Assembly (NCBI GenBank): GCA_036946625.1
Contig: JAQIIU010000003.1
Coordinates: 1,935,001 to 1,999,000 of the forward strand
Length of the DNA stretch: 64,000 nt
Direction of reading: 5' to 3'
DNA from: Methylorubrum populi
Lineage (GTDB): Bacteria; Pseudomonadota; Alphaproteobacteria; Rhizobiales; Beijerinckiaceae
Each line of letters opens with the position of its first letter. Position 1 is the stretch's first letter. Of this stretch, positions 36,012 through 44,972 are shown in pieces. The notes under the pieces are model-generated. The model made no database searches. It had not been told where the DNA came from and worked only from the letters and a program-made list of their open reading frames with translations. A program made the position numbers and the translations under genes.

Positions 36012-36067
36012 GGTCCGTGAATGTGACGGGGGGGCCGCAGAGAGATTGCCGCCCGGCGAGCGGAGGG

Positions 36068-36262
36068 TCAGCGCCGGCCTTCGATCTCCGGGCCAAGATG
36101 AGCCATGAGCAGGCGATCGACCAGATTGGCGAGCGCCCCGTGCTGCGGGCTGCCCGCATCCCGCGCGAGGAAGGCCGGCACGCTCTCATCCGTCACGAAG
36201 CTGTCCGCGCCTCTGCCGCCGATGCACCGGACGACGGGGCTGTCCCCCTGATCGCAGAGCAG
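36068..36262 (-). pseudogene. C-terminal fragment of an unknown gene, cut by IS66
   Basis: An open minus frame reads VVRCIGGRGADSFVTDE followed by SVPAFLARDAGSPQHGALAN and LVDRLLMAHLGPEIEGRR, with a natural TGA at 36068-36070. It is open up to the truncated left edge of IS66 at 36263, so the 5' part is lost. The text reads like real protein, but I cannot assign a family. Confidence 0.5.
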
Positions 36263-36539
36263 TGTCGCCCGCCGGGCCGGTCTCCACGTCAGTCAGCTGT
36301 TCCGCTGGCGCAAGTTGCTGTGCGAGCGTGTCGGTGCTCCCACGCCAGCGCTAGTCCCCGTCGTGATCGCTCCCACGCCCGCCGCGATGACGGTCGAGCC
36401 TGGTCGAGAGCCCAACCGCGGCCGTCGCTCCGGCGGGGTGATCGAGATCGATCTCGGCAGAGGCCGGCGCGTTCGGGTCGGCTCCGACGTCGATGCCGCG
36501 GCGCTTCGGCGGGTGCTCGACGCCCTGGAGGGCCGATGA
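36263..36539 (+). pseudogene. IS66 accessory gene tnpA, 5'-truncated
   Basis: Matches the last ~92 residues of the intact copy at 60741-61130 (RRAGLHVSQLFRWRKLLCER to the end, DALEGR). The first ~37 residues, containing half of the helix-turn-helix, are gone. Its stop still overlaps the tnpB start (ATGA at 36536-36539). Confidence 0.85.
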
Positions 36540-36883
36540 TCCCGCTGCCGGCCAACGTGCGGGTTTGGCTGGCCACTGGCCACACCGACATGCGCAAAGG
36601 CTTTTCCAGTTTGGGCCTGATCGTCCAGGAGACGCTCAAGCGCGATCCCCATGGCGGGCATCTGTTCGTGTTCCGCGGACGGCGCGGCGACCTGATCAAG
36701 GTGATCTGGCACGATGGCCAGGGCGCGTGTCTCTACACAAAGCGGCTCGACCGCGGCCGTTTCCTGTGGCCCTCGGTGGCGGATGGAGCCGTGACGATCT
36801 CGACGGCGCAACTCGGCTACCTGCTCTCGGGTATCGACTGGCGGATGCCGCAGGAGAGCTGGCGTCCGAGCGCTCTCGGCTGA
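36536..36883 (+). CDS. tnpB: IS66 accessory protein TnpB (Orf2)
   Basis: 115 residues, from MIPLPANVRVWLATGHTDMR to the end ESWRPSALG. It has the family core DMRKGFSSLGLIVQETLKRDPHGGHLFVFRGRRGDLIKVIWHDGQGACLYTKRLDRGRFLWP. It is required with TnpA and TnpC for IS66 transposition in studied elements. It overlaps tnpA by 4 bp. Its own sequence is intact. Confidence 0.9.
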   Translation: MIPLPANVRVWLATGHTDMRKGFSSLGLIVQETLKRDPHGGHLFVFRGRRGDLIKVIWHDGQGACLYTKRLDRGRFLWPSVADGAVTISTAQLGYLLSGIDWRMPQESWRPSALG

Positions 36884-36928
36884 GGATAACGCGTTACAGC
36901 GCTTGAAGAATATGCTCTTCTCTCAAGC

Positions 36929-38491
36929 GTGCCGAACGCGCCCGAGCCCCCGCCGCTTCCCACGGATCTTGCCGCCGCCCACGCCATGATCCTGGCCGAG
37001 CGGGCGGCCCGGCTTGCCTCGGAGATCGCGGTCGAACGGCTGAAGCTGGAGGTCGCCCGGCTGCGGCGAGAACGGTTCGGGACCTCCTCGGAGCGCAGCG
37101 CCCGGATCGACCAGCTCGAACTCGTCCTGGAGGATCTGGAGGAGACGCTGGCCGAGACCCAAGCGCAGGCGGCCGCCGAGCCCGAAGCACTCTCCGGTGC
37201 GGCTTCCTCGCGGCGCAAGCCCGCCCGCCGGCCTCTGCCCGAGCACCTGCCGCGCGAGCGCGTCGTCCATCCCGGCCCGACGACCTGCGCGTGTTGCGGC
37301 GGAACGCGCCTTCGTCACCTCGGCGAGGACGTCACCGAGACCCTGGAGCGGATCCCGGCGCGCTGGGTCGTGATCCAGCACGTACGCGAGCGCTTCTCGT
37401 GCAGCGACTGCGAGACGATCGCGCAGGCTCCGGCCCCGTTCCATCCGATCCCGCGCGGACGAGCGGGCCCGAACCTCCTCGCCGAGGTGATGATGGCCAA
37501 GTTCGGCCTGCACCTGCCGCTGCATCGCCAGAGCCAGCGCTTCGCCCACGAGGGCGTACCGATCGACGTCTCGACGCTGGCCGGCTGGGTCGGAGCGGTG
37601 ACGACCGCCCTGTCGCCCCTGGTCACCCGGATCGAGGCCCATGTTCGAGGGGCTGAGCGCCTGCATCTCGACGACACGCCCGTACCGGTCCTGGCCAAGG
37701 GCAAGACCCGCACGGGGCGGCTCTGGACGGTGGTGCGTGACGACCGACCCTTCGGCGGTCCCGAGCCGCCGGCTGTGGCCTACTTCTACTCCCCCGACCG
37801 CTCTGGCGCGCATGCCGAGACCTGGCTGGGCGATTTCCACGGCATCGTGCAGGCGGATGCCTTCTCCGGGTTCGGTCGGCTGTACGAGCCCGGTCGCAAA
37901 CCAGGCCCGCTCCGCGAGGCGGCTTGCTGGGCGCATGCCCGGCGCAAGTTCTTCGAGCTGGCTGACCTGAGGAAGGCTCCGATCGCCATCGAAGCGGTGG
38001 CGCGGATCGACGCGATCTTCGCGCTCGAGCGCACCATCATTGGCCTCGGACCGGACGACCGCCGTGCGCATCGAAGCGCCCGCTCGGCCGCCCTCGTCGC
38101 CGAGTTGAAGGCGTGGCTGCTGGCCAACCGTGCCAAGCTCTCGGCCAAGGCTCCGGTGGCGCAAGCGATCGACTACATGCTCAAGCGCTGGAGCGCCTTC
38201 ATCCTCTTCCTCGACGACGGGCGCGCCTGCCTCTCAAACAACGCCGCCGAACGGGCGATCCGGCCGATCGCGGTAGGCCGCCGCAACTGGACCTTCGCCG
38301 GCTCAGACGCGGGCGGCCATCGCGCTGCGGCACTCTACACGCTGATCGAGACCGCCAAGCTCAATGGTGCCGACCCACAAGCCTGGCTTGCCGACATCCT
38401 CAGCCGTCTGCCCGGCCATCCGACCCGGCACATCGACGATCTGCTGCCCTGGAACTGGACCCCGCCTCAACCCAAGCAGGTCGCCGCCTGA
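36929..38491 (+). CDS. tnpC: IS66 transposase TnpC
   Basis: 520 residues from the GTG at 36929. An N-terminal leucine-rich coiled coil (about 20-80, including RLRRERFGTSSERS) is followed by a basic linker. The zinc-finger-like segment is TTCACCGGTRLRHLGEDVTETLE...FSCSDCETI. The DDE catalytic domain includes LHLDDTPVPVLAKGKTRTGRLW, VQADAFSGFGRLYEP and the C-terminal LSNNAAERAIRPIAVGRRNW (glutamate). All parts of a functional transposase are present, so it could act in trans on copy 2. Confidence 0.92.
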   Translation: MPNAPEPPPLPTDLAAAHAMILAERAARLASEIAVERLKLEVARLRRERFGTSSERSARIDQLELVLEDLEETLAETQAQAAAEPEALSGAASSRRKPARRPLPEHLPRERVVHPGPTTCACCGGTRLRHLGEDVTETLERIPARWVVIQHVRERFSCSDCETIAQAPAPFHPIPRGRAGPNLLAEVMMAKFGLHLPLHRQSQRFAHEGVPIDVSTLAGWVGAVTTALSPLVTRIEAHVRGAERLHLDDTPVPVLAKGKTRTGRLWTVVRDDRPFGGPEPPAVAYFYSPDRSGAHAETWLGDFHGIVQADAFSGFGRLYEPGRKPGPLREAACWAHARRKFFELADLRKAPIAIEAVARIDAIFALERTIIGLGPDDRRAHRSARSAALVAELKAWLLANRAKLSAKAPVAQAIDYMLKRWSAFILFLDDGRACLSNNAAERAIRPIAVGRRNWTFAGSDAGGHRAAALYTLIETAKLNGADPQAWLADILSRLPGHPTRHIDDLLPWNWTPPQPKQVAA

Positions 38492-38534
38492 CACACCACC
38501 TCAGAGGACAACGCGGCCTTCACCGGAAGCGTAC

Positions 38535-38860
38535 GCTACAGCAGGCAGGGGTGATGTCTCAGTTTGGAAGTGGCCCGGGCCGGACGATCGGGTATGGTCG
38601 CGCTTGAGCGTCTTCACGAACGCCTCGCTGACCCCGCTGCTCTCGGGCGAGCGCACCGGCGCGAGGTAGAGCATGAGACCCAGGGCCGCCGCGAAGGACA
38701 GCGTGTCGGCGGCTTTGTAGGCGGAGCCGTTGTCGGCCTGCCACTGTAGCTCGGATGCGCACAGACCGCAGAAGCGAGCTTCCAGGCTGCCGAAGCGCGC
38801 CTCGAAGCAGGCGAGCATCAGATCGCGCATCATCTGGCCGGTGACCCCGCCCGGTAGCAG
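38535..38860 (-). pseudogene. IS3-family transposase (orfB) fragment
   Basis: The minus frame reads GVTGQMMRDLMLACFEARFG and ELQWQADNGSAYKAADT, then FAAALGLMLYLAPVRSPESS and SEAFVKTLKRDH, the integrase-core region (DNGS, then the E of SEAFVKT) of IS3-group OrfB. Both ends are missing: the left is cut by the IS66 right end at 38534, and the right merges into the aminotransferase stop at 38862. It may derive from the same kind of element as the orfA remnant at 32505. Confidence 0.75.
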
Positions 38861-38861
38861 C

Positions 38862-40190
38862 CTACTTGCTATTGATGATAGAAATCAATGCGCTCATCAA
38901 ATGATCGACGTGTTCCACGCTTAGGCAGAGAGGAGGCCGAATTTTTAGCGTGTTACCGTGCAGACCAGCGATCCCCATGAGTATACCGTGAGACCGTAAA
39001 TTATTGATCACAAGGCTTGCCATCCGAGCGTCTGGCGCGCCGTCTTCCGGATCTACGAGGTCGAGTCCGAGGAACAGACCCGCGCCGCGAACCGCGCCGA
39101 CCCTATCCGACATATGAACGAGAGATGACAAGCGTTCTTTTAAGAGCGCTCCGACCGTCGCCGCGTTGGCGATGAGCCTTTCTTCCTCGATGACGTCGAG
39201 CACGGCGAGGCCGGCGGCGGCGGCGACCGGGTTGCCGCCGAAGGTGTTGAAGTATCCGGTCTCATCACAGAACGCCGCCAGGAGTTCGGGGCGCGTCACC
39301 ATGCCCGCCATGGGAAAGCCGTTGCCCATCGGCTTCCCCAAGGTGACAATGTCCGGGACGATCCCGTGTCGGGCAAAGCCCCAGAGGCCCGCACCCGTCC
39401 GGCCGAAGCCGGGCTGCACCTCGTCCGCGATGAAGAGACCACCGGCTTGCCGCGTCACGTCCGCGGCCTGGCCAAGGAAGCCGGGCGGATCGGCGTGGAC
39501 GCCATCCGAGGAGAAGATCGTGTCGACGATCAGGCCCGCGAAGCCGTAGCCGCTCGCCTTCAGCGACGCGATCGCCGTCATCAGCGCGCCGCTGAAGGCA
39601 GCGGCGACGTCGTTCCCGCCCGCCGTCGCCGCAGGCGCCGGGATCGTCCGCACATGGGCGTGGGGCGCACGCGTACGCAGGAGCGACGGGGAGATCTCGG
39701 TCACAGCCGACGTGTTGCCGTGATAAGCGGCCTGGGTGACGATGAAGCCCTTCGCTCCTGTCGCGGTCTCGGCAATCCTCAACGCGAGATCGTTGCTCTC
39801 GCTGCCCGTGCAGGTCATCACGAGATTGGTCAAAGGCGCCGGGAACGTCGCGAGCAGGCGCTCGGCATAGTCCGCGACCGGACGGACGAGGTAGCGTGTA
39901 TGGATGTTGAGCTTGGCGACCTGACGGCTGATGGCCTCGACCACCTTTGGATGACAGTGTCCGACGGAAGGAACGTTGTTGTAGACATCGAGATATCGTC
40001 GCCCGTCGACATCGAACAGATACACGCCTTCGGCGCGCACCACCTCGAGCGGCTGCTCGTAGAAGAGCACCGAGGAGGCCCCGAAGGTGGCCTCGCGCTG
40101 CCTCAGGCGTTCGGCCAGGGCGCGATCCTGGCCATCGACCGTGACGCCGGCGAACCGGTTCATAGACAGGATCGAACGCGCGCTGCTCAT
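38862..40190 (-). CDS. class-III PLP enzyme, probable amino-alcohol/hydroxylysine phosphate phospho-lyase type
   Basis: Fold-type I PLP enzyme of 442 residues from the ATG at 40190. It has YNNVPSVGHCHPKVVEAIS, the phosphate-cup CTGSESNDLALRIAETATGAKG, AAYHGNTSAVTEISPS, FIADEVQPGFGRTGAG, and the PLP lysine K286 in IVTLGKPMGNGFPMAG. The GKPMGNG and NNVxxVGHCHP patterns are those of ethanolamine-phosphate and 5-phosphohydroxylysine phospho-lyases rather than of omega-aminotransferases. These enzymes eliminate phosphate and ammonia to yield an aldehyde. Its start overlaps the stop of the APH-type kinase by 4 bp (ATGA), so kinase and lyase are coupled, which supports the phospho-lyase reading. A true aminotransferase role remains possible. 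Confidence 0.8.
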   Translation of the reverse strand: MSSARSILSMNRFAGVTVDGQDRALAERLRQREATFGASSVLFYEQPLEVVRAEGVYLFDVDGRRYLDVYNNVPSVGHCHPKVVEAISRQVAKLNIHTRYLVRPVADYAERLLATFPAPLTNLVMTCTGSESNDLALRIAETATGAKGFIVTQAAYHGNTSAVTEISPSLLRTRAPHAHVRTIPAPAATAGGNDVAAAFSGALMTAIASLKASGYGFAGLIVDTIFSSDGVHADPPGFLGQAADVTRQAGGLFIADEVQPGFGRTGAGLWGFARHGIVPDIVTLGKPMGNGFPMAGMVTRPELLAAFCDETGYFNTFGGNPVAAAAGLAVLDVIEEERLIANAATVGALLKERLSSLVHMSDRVGAVRGAGLFLGLDLVDPEDGAPDARMASLVINNLRSHGILMGIAGLHGNTLKIRPPLCLSVEHVDHLMSALISIINSK

Positions 40191-41182
40191 GCTGCCACCC
40201 CTGCCGACGCGCCGAGGTAAGCCGTGGCGAGATCCACCGTGCCGCGCGTGAAGGTCGGGCCCATCGCCCGAGCGGTCGGCGTCTCGGCATGGGATGCGAT
40301 CCAGGCGAGGAGTTGCATCCGCCGCAGCATCACGAACATGGGCAGGGCGCGGGCCTGCTCCTCGGGGAAGGGGGCGACGCTCCGGTAGCCCTCGCACCAC
40401 GCTGCCATCAGGCGCGGCACGATCGGCTCGTGCTCCATGAAGCTGATGGAAGCGGCGAAATCGTAGGCGAACCAGGACAGGCCGCAATCATCGAAGTCGA
40501 TCACCGCCATCCGGTCGCCTTCAACGAGAAGGTTGGCCGTCCGCATGTCACAATGGACGAGGCCGAAGCGATCCGGGTGTTGACCGTACGCCGCGGTCTC
40601 CGCCTTCAGACGCCCGTGCGCGGCCTCGAGGACGGCGCGCCCGGCGACATCCAGGCCGTCGGCCTGCCGCCAGTCCCCCCAATAGGCTGCGGGCCCCAGG
40701 ATCGTGTCGAAGACCCAAGTCTTGCGCTGAAATCCCGGGGGGCGCGTCCAGGCGCGGGCGTGCGCGTGAAGGCGCCCCGTGATCGAGCCGAGATGTTTGT
40801 ACCAACGAGGCAGATCGCTCTCAGCATCCGGCTCGCGTCCCGCCACGTGCTCGAAGGCGACCACGTGGCGGCGCTCGGCGCCGTCATCGAAGGTGACGAT
40901 GCGCCCGCCCTCGACCGTCGGCACCGCCCCGGGCGTTGCGACCGTCCCCGCCTCGCGCAGCGCCTCGATCCAGGCGAGCTCCGAGGCGATCTCGACCTCC
41001 GTATGGTAGTTCGGCCGATGGACCCGCACGATGAGACGTCGCCCCCGGTCGCGCACGAGGTATGTTGCGTTCTCCGAGATCGTGAGCAGCGTCAGGTCGG
41101 CGGCGCCGTCGACGCCCCAGCGCGGCAACGCGGCGCGCACGCCCGCCGTCAGCCGGGTGAGGAGGGCATCGTCGTACGTCAT
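40187..41182 (-). CDS. APH-family small-molecule kinase
   Basis: Aminoglycoside-phosphotransferase-fold kinase, 331 residues from the ATG at 41182. An N-lobe with LTLLTISENATYLVRDRGRRLIVRVHRPNY (ATP lysine replaced by the RVHR arginine/lysine region) precedes the C-lobe catalytic motif LVHCDMRTANLLVEG (H210, D212, N217) and the metal motif MAVIDFDDCGLSWFAYD. The length and motifs suit hydroxylysine/choline/homoserine-type kinases rather than drug-resistance enzymes. The gene diverges from a DeoR regulator and overlaps the downstream PLP enzyme, so it probably phosphorylates the hydroxyl group of the compound the lyase then acts on. Confidence 0.85.
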   Translation of the reverse strand: MTYDDALLTRLTAGVRAALPRWGVDGAADLTLLTISENATYLVRDRGRRLIVRVHRPNYHTEVEIASELAWIEALREAGTVATPGAVPTVEGGRIVTFDDGAERRHVVAFEHVAGREPDAESDLPRWYKHLGSITGRLHAHARAWTRPPGFQRKTWVFDTILGPAAYWGDWRQADGLDVAGRAVLEAAHGRLKAETAAYGQHPDRFGLVHCDMRTANLLVEGDRMAVIDFDDCGLSWFAYDFAASISFMEHEPIVPRLMAAWCEGYRSVAPFPEEQARALPMFVMLRRMQLLAWIASHAETPTARAMGPTFTRGTVDLATAYLGASAGVAA

Positions 41183-41222
41183 GGAAGCGAATCTCCGTAT
41201 GGCCTCTCCCGGCAATACATGA

Positions 41223-41244
41223 AAATGTTGGAACTGCAACATTT
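41223..41244. promoter_or_regulatory. candidate DeoR-type operator
   Basis: A perfect inverted repeat: AAATGTTG and CAACATTT separated by six bases (GAACTG). It lies in the 119 bp spacer between the divergent kinase and deoR-type genes, about 40 bp from the kinase ATG. A similar sequence is found at 42244-42265 before the transporter genes. Confidence 0.65.
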
Positions 41245-41301
41245 ACTGTGGCCGGACGGGTTGCCTCGCGCTGCCTGCCGCGGGACCAGAGGGTGCGCGA
41301 C

Positions 41302-42063
41302 ATGAGTTCGTCGAAGTCGCGTCGCCACGCGCGGATTCTGGCCGAGCTCGTCGGCCAGCCGAGCCTGCGCGTCTCGGAACTCGCCCGCATCCTCTCCGTC
41401 TCCACCGAGACAATCCGGCGGGATCTGGACGAGCTGACCCAGAGGGGCGTCCTCAACCGGACGTACGGCGGCGCGACCCGCCCCCTCGACTCGGAGCCCT
41501 CGGTCACCGAGCGGCATCTCCTGTTCCAGGAGGAGCGCCAGCGGATCGCCAGGACCGCGGTCGACCTCGTGCGGGACGCCCGCACCCTGATGATCGGCTC
41601 CGGATCGACCACCGTCCACGTCGCCCGACGGATCGCCGCGGAACTCAAGAACGTCACGGTGATCACGCACGCGTTCGGCGTGGCCACCGCGCTCGCGATC
41701 AACCCGACCATCCGGGTCCTTTTCCTACCCGGCGACTATCACGCCAAGGAGGGCGTGACGGTCGGTTCTCACGCTGTCGCCTTCCTGCACGGCTTCAGCG
41801 CGGACGCGGCGATCCTGGGAGCGAGCGGCCTCAACGAGGAGGGCGCCAACGAGGCGCTGATCGACTGCGGCGCGATCTACTCGGCGATGGTTGCGCGGGC
41901 CGGCCGGTCGCTGGTCGTCGCCGACCATTCCAAGTTCGGCCGCGTCTTCCCCAGTCGCTACGCGTCCTGGGGTCGGATCAGCCACCTCGTCTCGGACATC
42001 GAGCCGACCGGCTCGCTGCGACAGGCGCTCAGCCACACCCGCGTTCACGTCGCCGCCCGCTGA
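41302..42063 (+). CDS. DeoR-family transcriptional regulator
   Basis: Sugar/metabolite-responsive repressor of 253 residues. The N-terminal winged helix is RHARILAELVGQPSLRVSEL then SVSTETIRRDLDELTQRGVL (about residues 7-47). The C-terminal DeoRC effector domain includes LMIGSGSTTVHVARRIAAEL, the ribose-phosphate-isomerase-like D/E-rich region FSADAAILGASGLNEEGANE and VVADHSKFGRVFP. Effectors of this family are usually phosphorylated sugars, so a phosphorylated product of the neighbouring kinase is an attractive candidate inducer (inference). The ATG at 41302 gives the standard N-terminus. Confidence 0.9.
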   Translation: MSSSKSRRHARILAELVGQPSLRVSELARILSVSTETIRRDLDELTQRGVLNRTYGGATRPLDSEPSVTERHLLFQEERQRIARTAVDLVRDARTLMIGSGSTTVHVARRIAAELKNVTVITHAFGVATALAINPTIRVLFLPGDYHAKEGVTVGSHAVAFLHGFSADAAILGASGLNEEGANEALIDCGAIYSAMVARAGRSLVVADHSKFGRVFPSRYASWGRISHLVSDIEPTGSLRQALSHTRVHVAAR

Positions 42064-42402
42064 GGCGCGGCGCGCCCGGGGGCCGCTCGGCACCGCTTCA
42101 CGGCGGCGTATGGTGCGCGGGCGGGCGCCCACCCCCCAACTAATCGGCTATATATTGGGCCGTGTGATCATATTCGCGCCAGCTGCGCCAATCTTTCAGT
42201 CTTGTGCGCCCGGAATGCAATCGAGGCGCCGTCGGCGACTCTGAAGTGTTGCAAGTGCCAATTTTTTATGACAGAGACACCAACACGCCCGGACGTCGCC
42301 GCGACCGGCCGTCGGCGCTAAGCCCGCCGGACGACCGGATCGCGATCCCGCCGCTCCGGTGAACCGACATTCGTCATCCTCGGTGCAAGCCGGAGTTCCG
42401 CA
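42064..42402. promoter_or_regulatory. promoter region of the ABC transporter operon
   Basis: 339 bp between the regulator and the binding-protein gene, notably AT-rich near 42140-42180 (CTATATATTGGG). At 42244-42265 is AAGTGTTG-CAAGTG-CCAATTTT, which matches the operator at 41223 in 16 of 22 positions. It is a likely second binding site for the regulator, followed by a T-run. No small gene was seen. Confidence 0.5.
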
Positions 42403-43995
42403 ATGCAGATGGTGCCTCGATTCACCCGCCGAGCGCTCCGGGTGGGATCCGCCGTGGCGGCGGCCCTTGCGCCGGTCTGCGCATCTGCCGCGTCGGTGGA
42501 ACTGCGCGCGGTGATGCACTCGGCGATCCGTGTCCTGGACCCGATCATCACGACGGCGCACATCACGCGCGACCACGGCTTCATGATCTACGATACGCTG
42601 CTCGGCATGGACGAGCATTACCGTCCGCAGCCGCAGATGGCGTCGTGGCAGATCTCCGAGGACGGCCTCGTCTATCGCTTCCTGCTCCGTGACGGCCTCA
42701 AATGGCACGACGGTCAGCCGGTGACGGCCGCCGACTGCATCGTCTCGCTCCGGCGCTGGGGCGCGCGCGACCTCGGCGGCCAGATGCTGATGGCGAGCGT
42801 CGCCGACCTCGAGGCGGACGGCGACAAGGTCATCGTCCTCAAGCTCAAGAAGCCGTTCACGTCCGTCCTCGAACTCCTCGCCAAGCCTTCGTCGGTGCCC
42901 GCGTTCATGATGCCAACGCGCATCGCCCGGACGCCGGCGACGGAAGCGATCAAGGAGCACATCGGGTCGGGCCCCTTCCGCTTCGTCGCCGACGAGTTCC
43001 AGCCCGGCGTCCGGGCGGTGTACGCGAAGTTCGCCGACTACATCCCGCGCGGCGAGCCTGCGAGCTGGACTGCCGGCGGCAAGGTGGTGAACGTCGACCG
43101 CGTCGTCTGGGTGGCCATGCCCGATACGCAGACGGCGGCCAATGCGCTGATGGCTGGCGAGATCGATTTCCTGGAGCAGGCGCCCATCGATCTCCTCCCG
43201 GTGCTCCGAGCCAGCCCCGACCTCAAGGTCGACGTGCTCAACAAGCTCGGCTTCCAGACCATGGGCCGGCTGAACTTCCTGTATCCTCCCTTCGACAAGC
43301 CCGAGATCCGGCGGGCGGCCCTGGTGGCCCTCAGTCAGAGAGACACGCTCGCGGCCGTGTCGGGCGACGCGGACTACTTCTCCGTGTGCAGATCCTTCTA
43401 CGGTTGCGGCACGCCCCTCGCCTCGGAGCCGGCCTCCTCGGAGGTCGCGTCCGGCGCCGCGAAGGCGGCGCGCGCGATGCTCGAGAAGGCGGGCTACGAC
43501 GGGACGCCCGTCGTCATCCTCCAGCCCACCGACGTGCCGACCGTCGCGGCCCAACCCGTCGTCGCGGCGCAGTCGCTTCGCGCAGCCGGCTTCAAGGTCG
43601 TGCTCCAGCCGATGGACTGGCAGTCGGTCGTCACGCGCAGGGCGAACCAGTCGCCCCCCTCGGGCGGCGGCTGGAACATGTTCTTCACCAACTGGGTCAT
43701 CCCGGAGGTCTGGAACCCCCTCGTCAACCCGATGATCGGGGGTGGGGGGCGCGAGCGGGGCTGGTTCGGCTGGCCAACCGACCCTCAGGTGGAGGCCATG
43801 CGGGACGCGTTCGCGATGGCCGGCTCCCCGGAGGAGCGGAAGGCGATCGCGACACGCCTACAGACCCACGGCCTGGAGAGCGTCATCTACATCCCGCTGG
43901 GCGAGTTCCGCATCCCGAGCGCGTGGTCCGCTTCCGTGAAGCAGGTGCTGCCCTCGCCGGTTCCGGTCTTCTGGAATCTGACAAAAGGGAAGTGA
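42403..43995 (+). CDS. peptide/opine-type ABC transporter substrate-binding protein
   Basis: Family 5 extracellular solute-binding protein, 530 residues. A twin-arginine-like leader is present (FTRRALRVGSAVAAALAPVCASAAS). The mature protein starts ELRAVMHSAIRVLDPIITTAH, continues DTLLGMDEHYRPQPQMASWQISEDGLVYRFLLRDGLKWHDGQPVTAADC (the SBP_bac_5 signature), GSGPFRF and TPNWxxPE-like FTNWVIPEVWNPLVNP. It is the first gene of an operon with two permeases and a fused ATPase. The ligand is unknown; context suggests an amide or short peptide that the amidase can open. Confidence 0.9.
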   Translation: MQMVPRFTRRALRVGSAVAAALAPVCASAASVELRAVMHSAIRVLDPIITTAHITRDHGFMIYDTLLGMDEHYRPQPQMASWQISEDGLVYRFLLRDGLKWHDGQPVTAADCIVSLRRWGARDLGGQMLMASVADLEADGDKVIVLKLKKPFTSVLELLAKPSSVPAFMMPTRIARTPATEAIKEHIGSGPFRFVADEFQPGVRAVYAKFADYIPRGEPASWTAGGKVVNVDRVVWVAMPDTQTAANALMAGEIDFLEQAPIDLLPVLRASPDLKVDVLNKLGFQTMGRLNFLYPPFDKPEIRRAALVALSQRDTLAAVSGDADYFSVCRSFYGCGTPLASEPASSEVASGAAKAARAMLEKAGYDGTPVVILQPTDVPTVAAQPVVAAQSLRAAGFKVVLQPMDWQSVVTRRANQSPPSGGGWNMFFTNWVIPEVWNPLVNPMIGGGGRERGWFGWPTDPQVEAMRDAFAMAGSPEERKAIATRLQTHGLESVIYIPLGEFRIPSAWSASVKQVLPSPVPVFWNLTKGK

Positions 43996-44027
43996 GCGTC
44001 GCGGGCGCTCCCGAAAGGTCCTCCCCC

Positions 44028-44972
44028 ATGATCGCCGTCATCCTGCGCCGCGTGCTCGCCGCGATCCCGGTCCTCGTCGTCGTCGCCGTGTTCGTCTTCG
44101 CGCTCCTGCGCCTCGCCGGCGGCGACCCGGCCGCGGTGATCGCCGGCGACATGGCCACGCCCGAGCAGCTCGCGGCGATCCGCGCCAAGCTGGGGCTCGA
44201 CCAATCCCTGCCGACGCAGTTCGTCTCATGGGCGCGCGAGATCCTGGCCGGCGATTTCGGGACGTCCCTGATCTCGGGCACGCCGGTCACGAGGCTGATC
44301 GGGCAGCGTCTGGAGCCCACCCTGTCGCTTGCCCTCGTGGCGATCACGATCACCGTGCTCGTCGCTGTACCGCTGGGCGTCGTCGCCGCATGGCGGCACG
44401 GCGGCCTGCTCGACCGCGTCGTGTCCGCCGCCACCGTCCTCGGCTTCTCCGTCCCGGTCTTCGTGGTCGGCTACATCCTGATCGAGCTCTTCGCCAAGCA
44501 GTTGCAACTGCTGCCGGTGCAAGGCTTTCGGCCCCTCTCCGCGGGGCTCGACACGTTCCTCCGCTACATCATCCTGCCGGCCCTGACCCTCTCCTCCATC
44601 TACGTCGCGCTCATCGCCCGCATGACGCGTGCTTCGATGCTGGACGTACTCGGCGAGGACTTCGTGCGCACGGCGCACGCGAAGGGGTTGCCCGAGCGGC
44701 TCGTGCTGTTCCGCCACGCGCTGCGCAACGCCGCGGTGCCCATCCTGACGGTGATCGGCACCGGCTTCGCCCTGATGATCACCGGCGTCGTCATCACGGA
44801 GAGCGTCTTCAACATCCCGGGGCTCGGGCGCCTGACCGTCGATGCGATCCTGGCGCGGGACTATCCCGTGATCCAGGCGCTGATCCTGCTCACGAGCGCC
44901 GTCTACGTCCTCATCAACCTCCTCATCGATCTGTCCTACGCCGCACTGGACGCAAGGATCCGCCACGGATGA
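44028..44972 (+). CDS. ABC transporter permease (DppB-like)
   Basis: Inner-membrane permease, 314 residues from the ATG at 44028. The N-terminus MIAVILRRVLAAIPVLVVVAVFVFALLRLAGGDP is typical of OppB/DppB. It has six helices and the EAA coupling-helix motif region RMTRASMLDVLGEDFVRTAHAKGLPERLVLFRHALRNA. It is preceded by GAAAGGTCC and overlaps the next gene by 4 bp (ATGA at 44969). Confidence 0.92.
   Translation: MIAVILRRVLAAIPVLVVVAVFVFALLRLAGGDPAAVIAGDMATPEQLAAIRAKLGLDQSLPTQFVSWAREILAGDFGTSLISGTPVTRLIGQRLEPTLSLALVAITITVLVAVPLGVVAAWRHGGLLDRVVSAATVLGFSVPVFVVGYILIELFAKQLQLLPVQGFRPLSAGLDTFLRYIILPALTLSSIYVALIARMTRASMLDVLGEDFVRTAHAKGLPERLVLFRHALRNAAVPILTVIGTGFALMITGVVITESVFNIPGLGRLTVDAILARDYPVIQALILLTSAVYVLINLLIDLSYAALDARIRHG

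Larger units (their letters stand above)
36263..38534 (+). mobile_element. IS66-family element, copy 1, left end missing
   Basis: Appears identical to 60854-63125 across all three encoded proteins, but it begins abruptly inside the first gene. The left ~190 bp, with the left inverted repeat and the tnpA start, are absent. The right inverted repeat ends GGAAGCGTAC at 38534. With copy 2 it forms a 24,591 bp direct repeat pair. Confidence 0.88.

Noticed and set aside
36923..38164. Minus-strand 413-codon frame inside IS66 (repeated at 61514-62755)
   Set aside because: Antisense to tnpC. It occurs twice only because the element does.
40187..41182. Aminoglycoside resistance gene
   Set aside because: The APH fold alone is not evidence for drug resistance. 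The overlap with a PLP enzyme and the divergent DeoR regulator point to metabolite phosphorylation.
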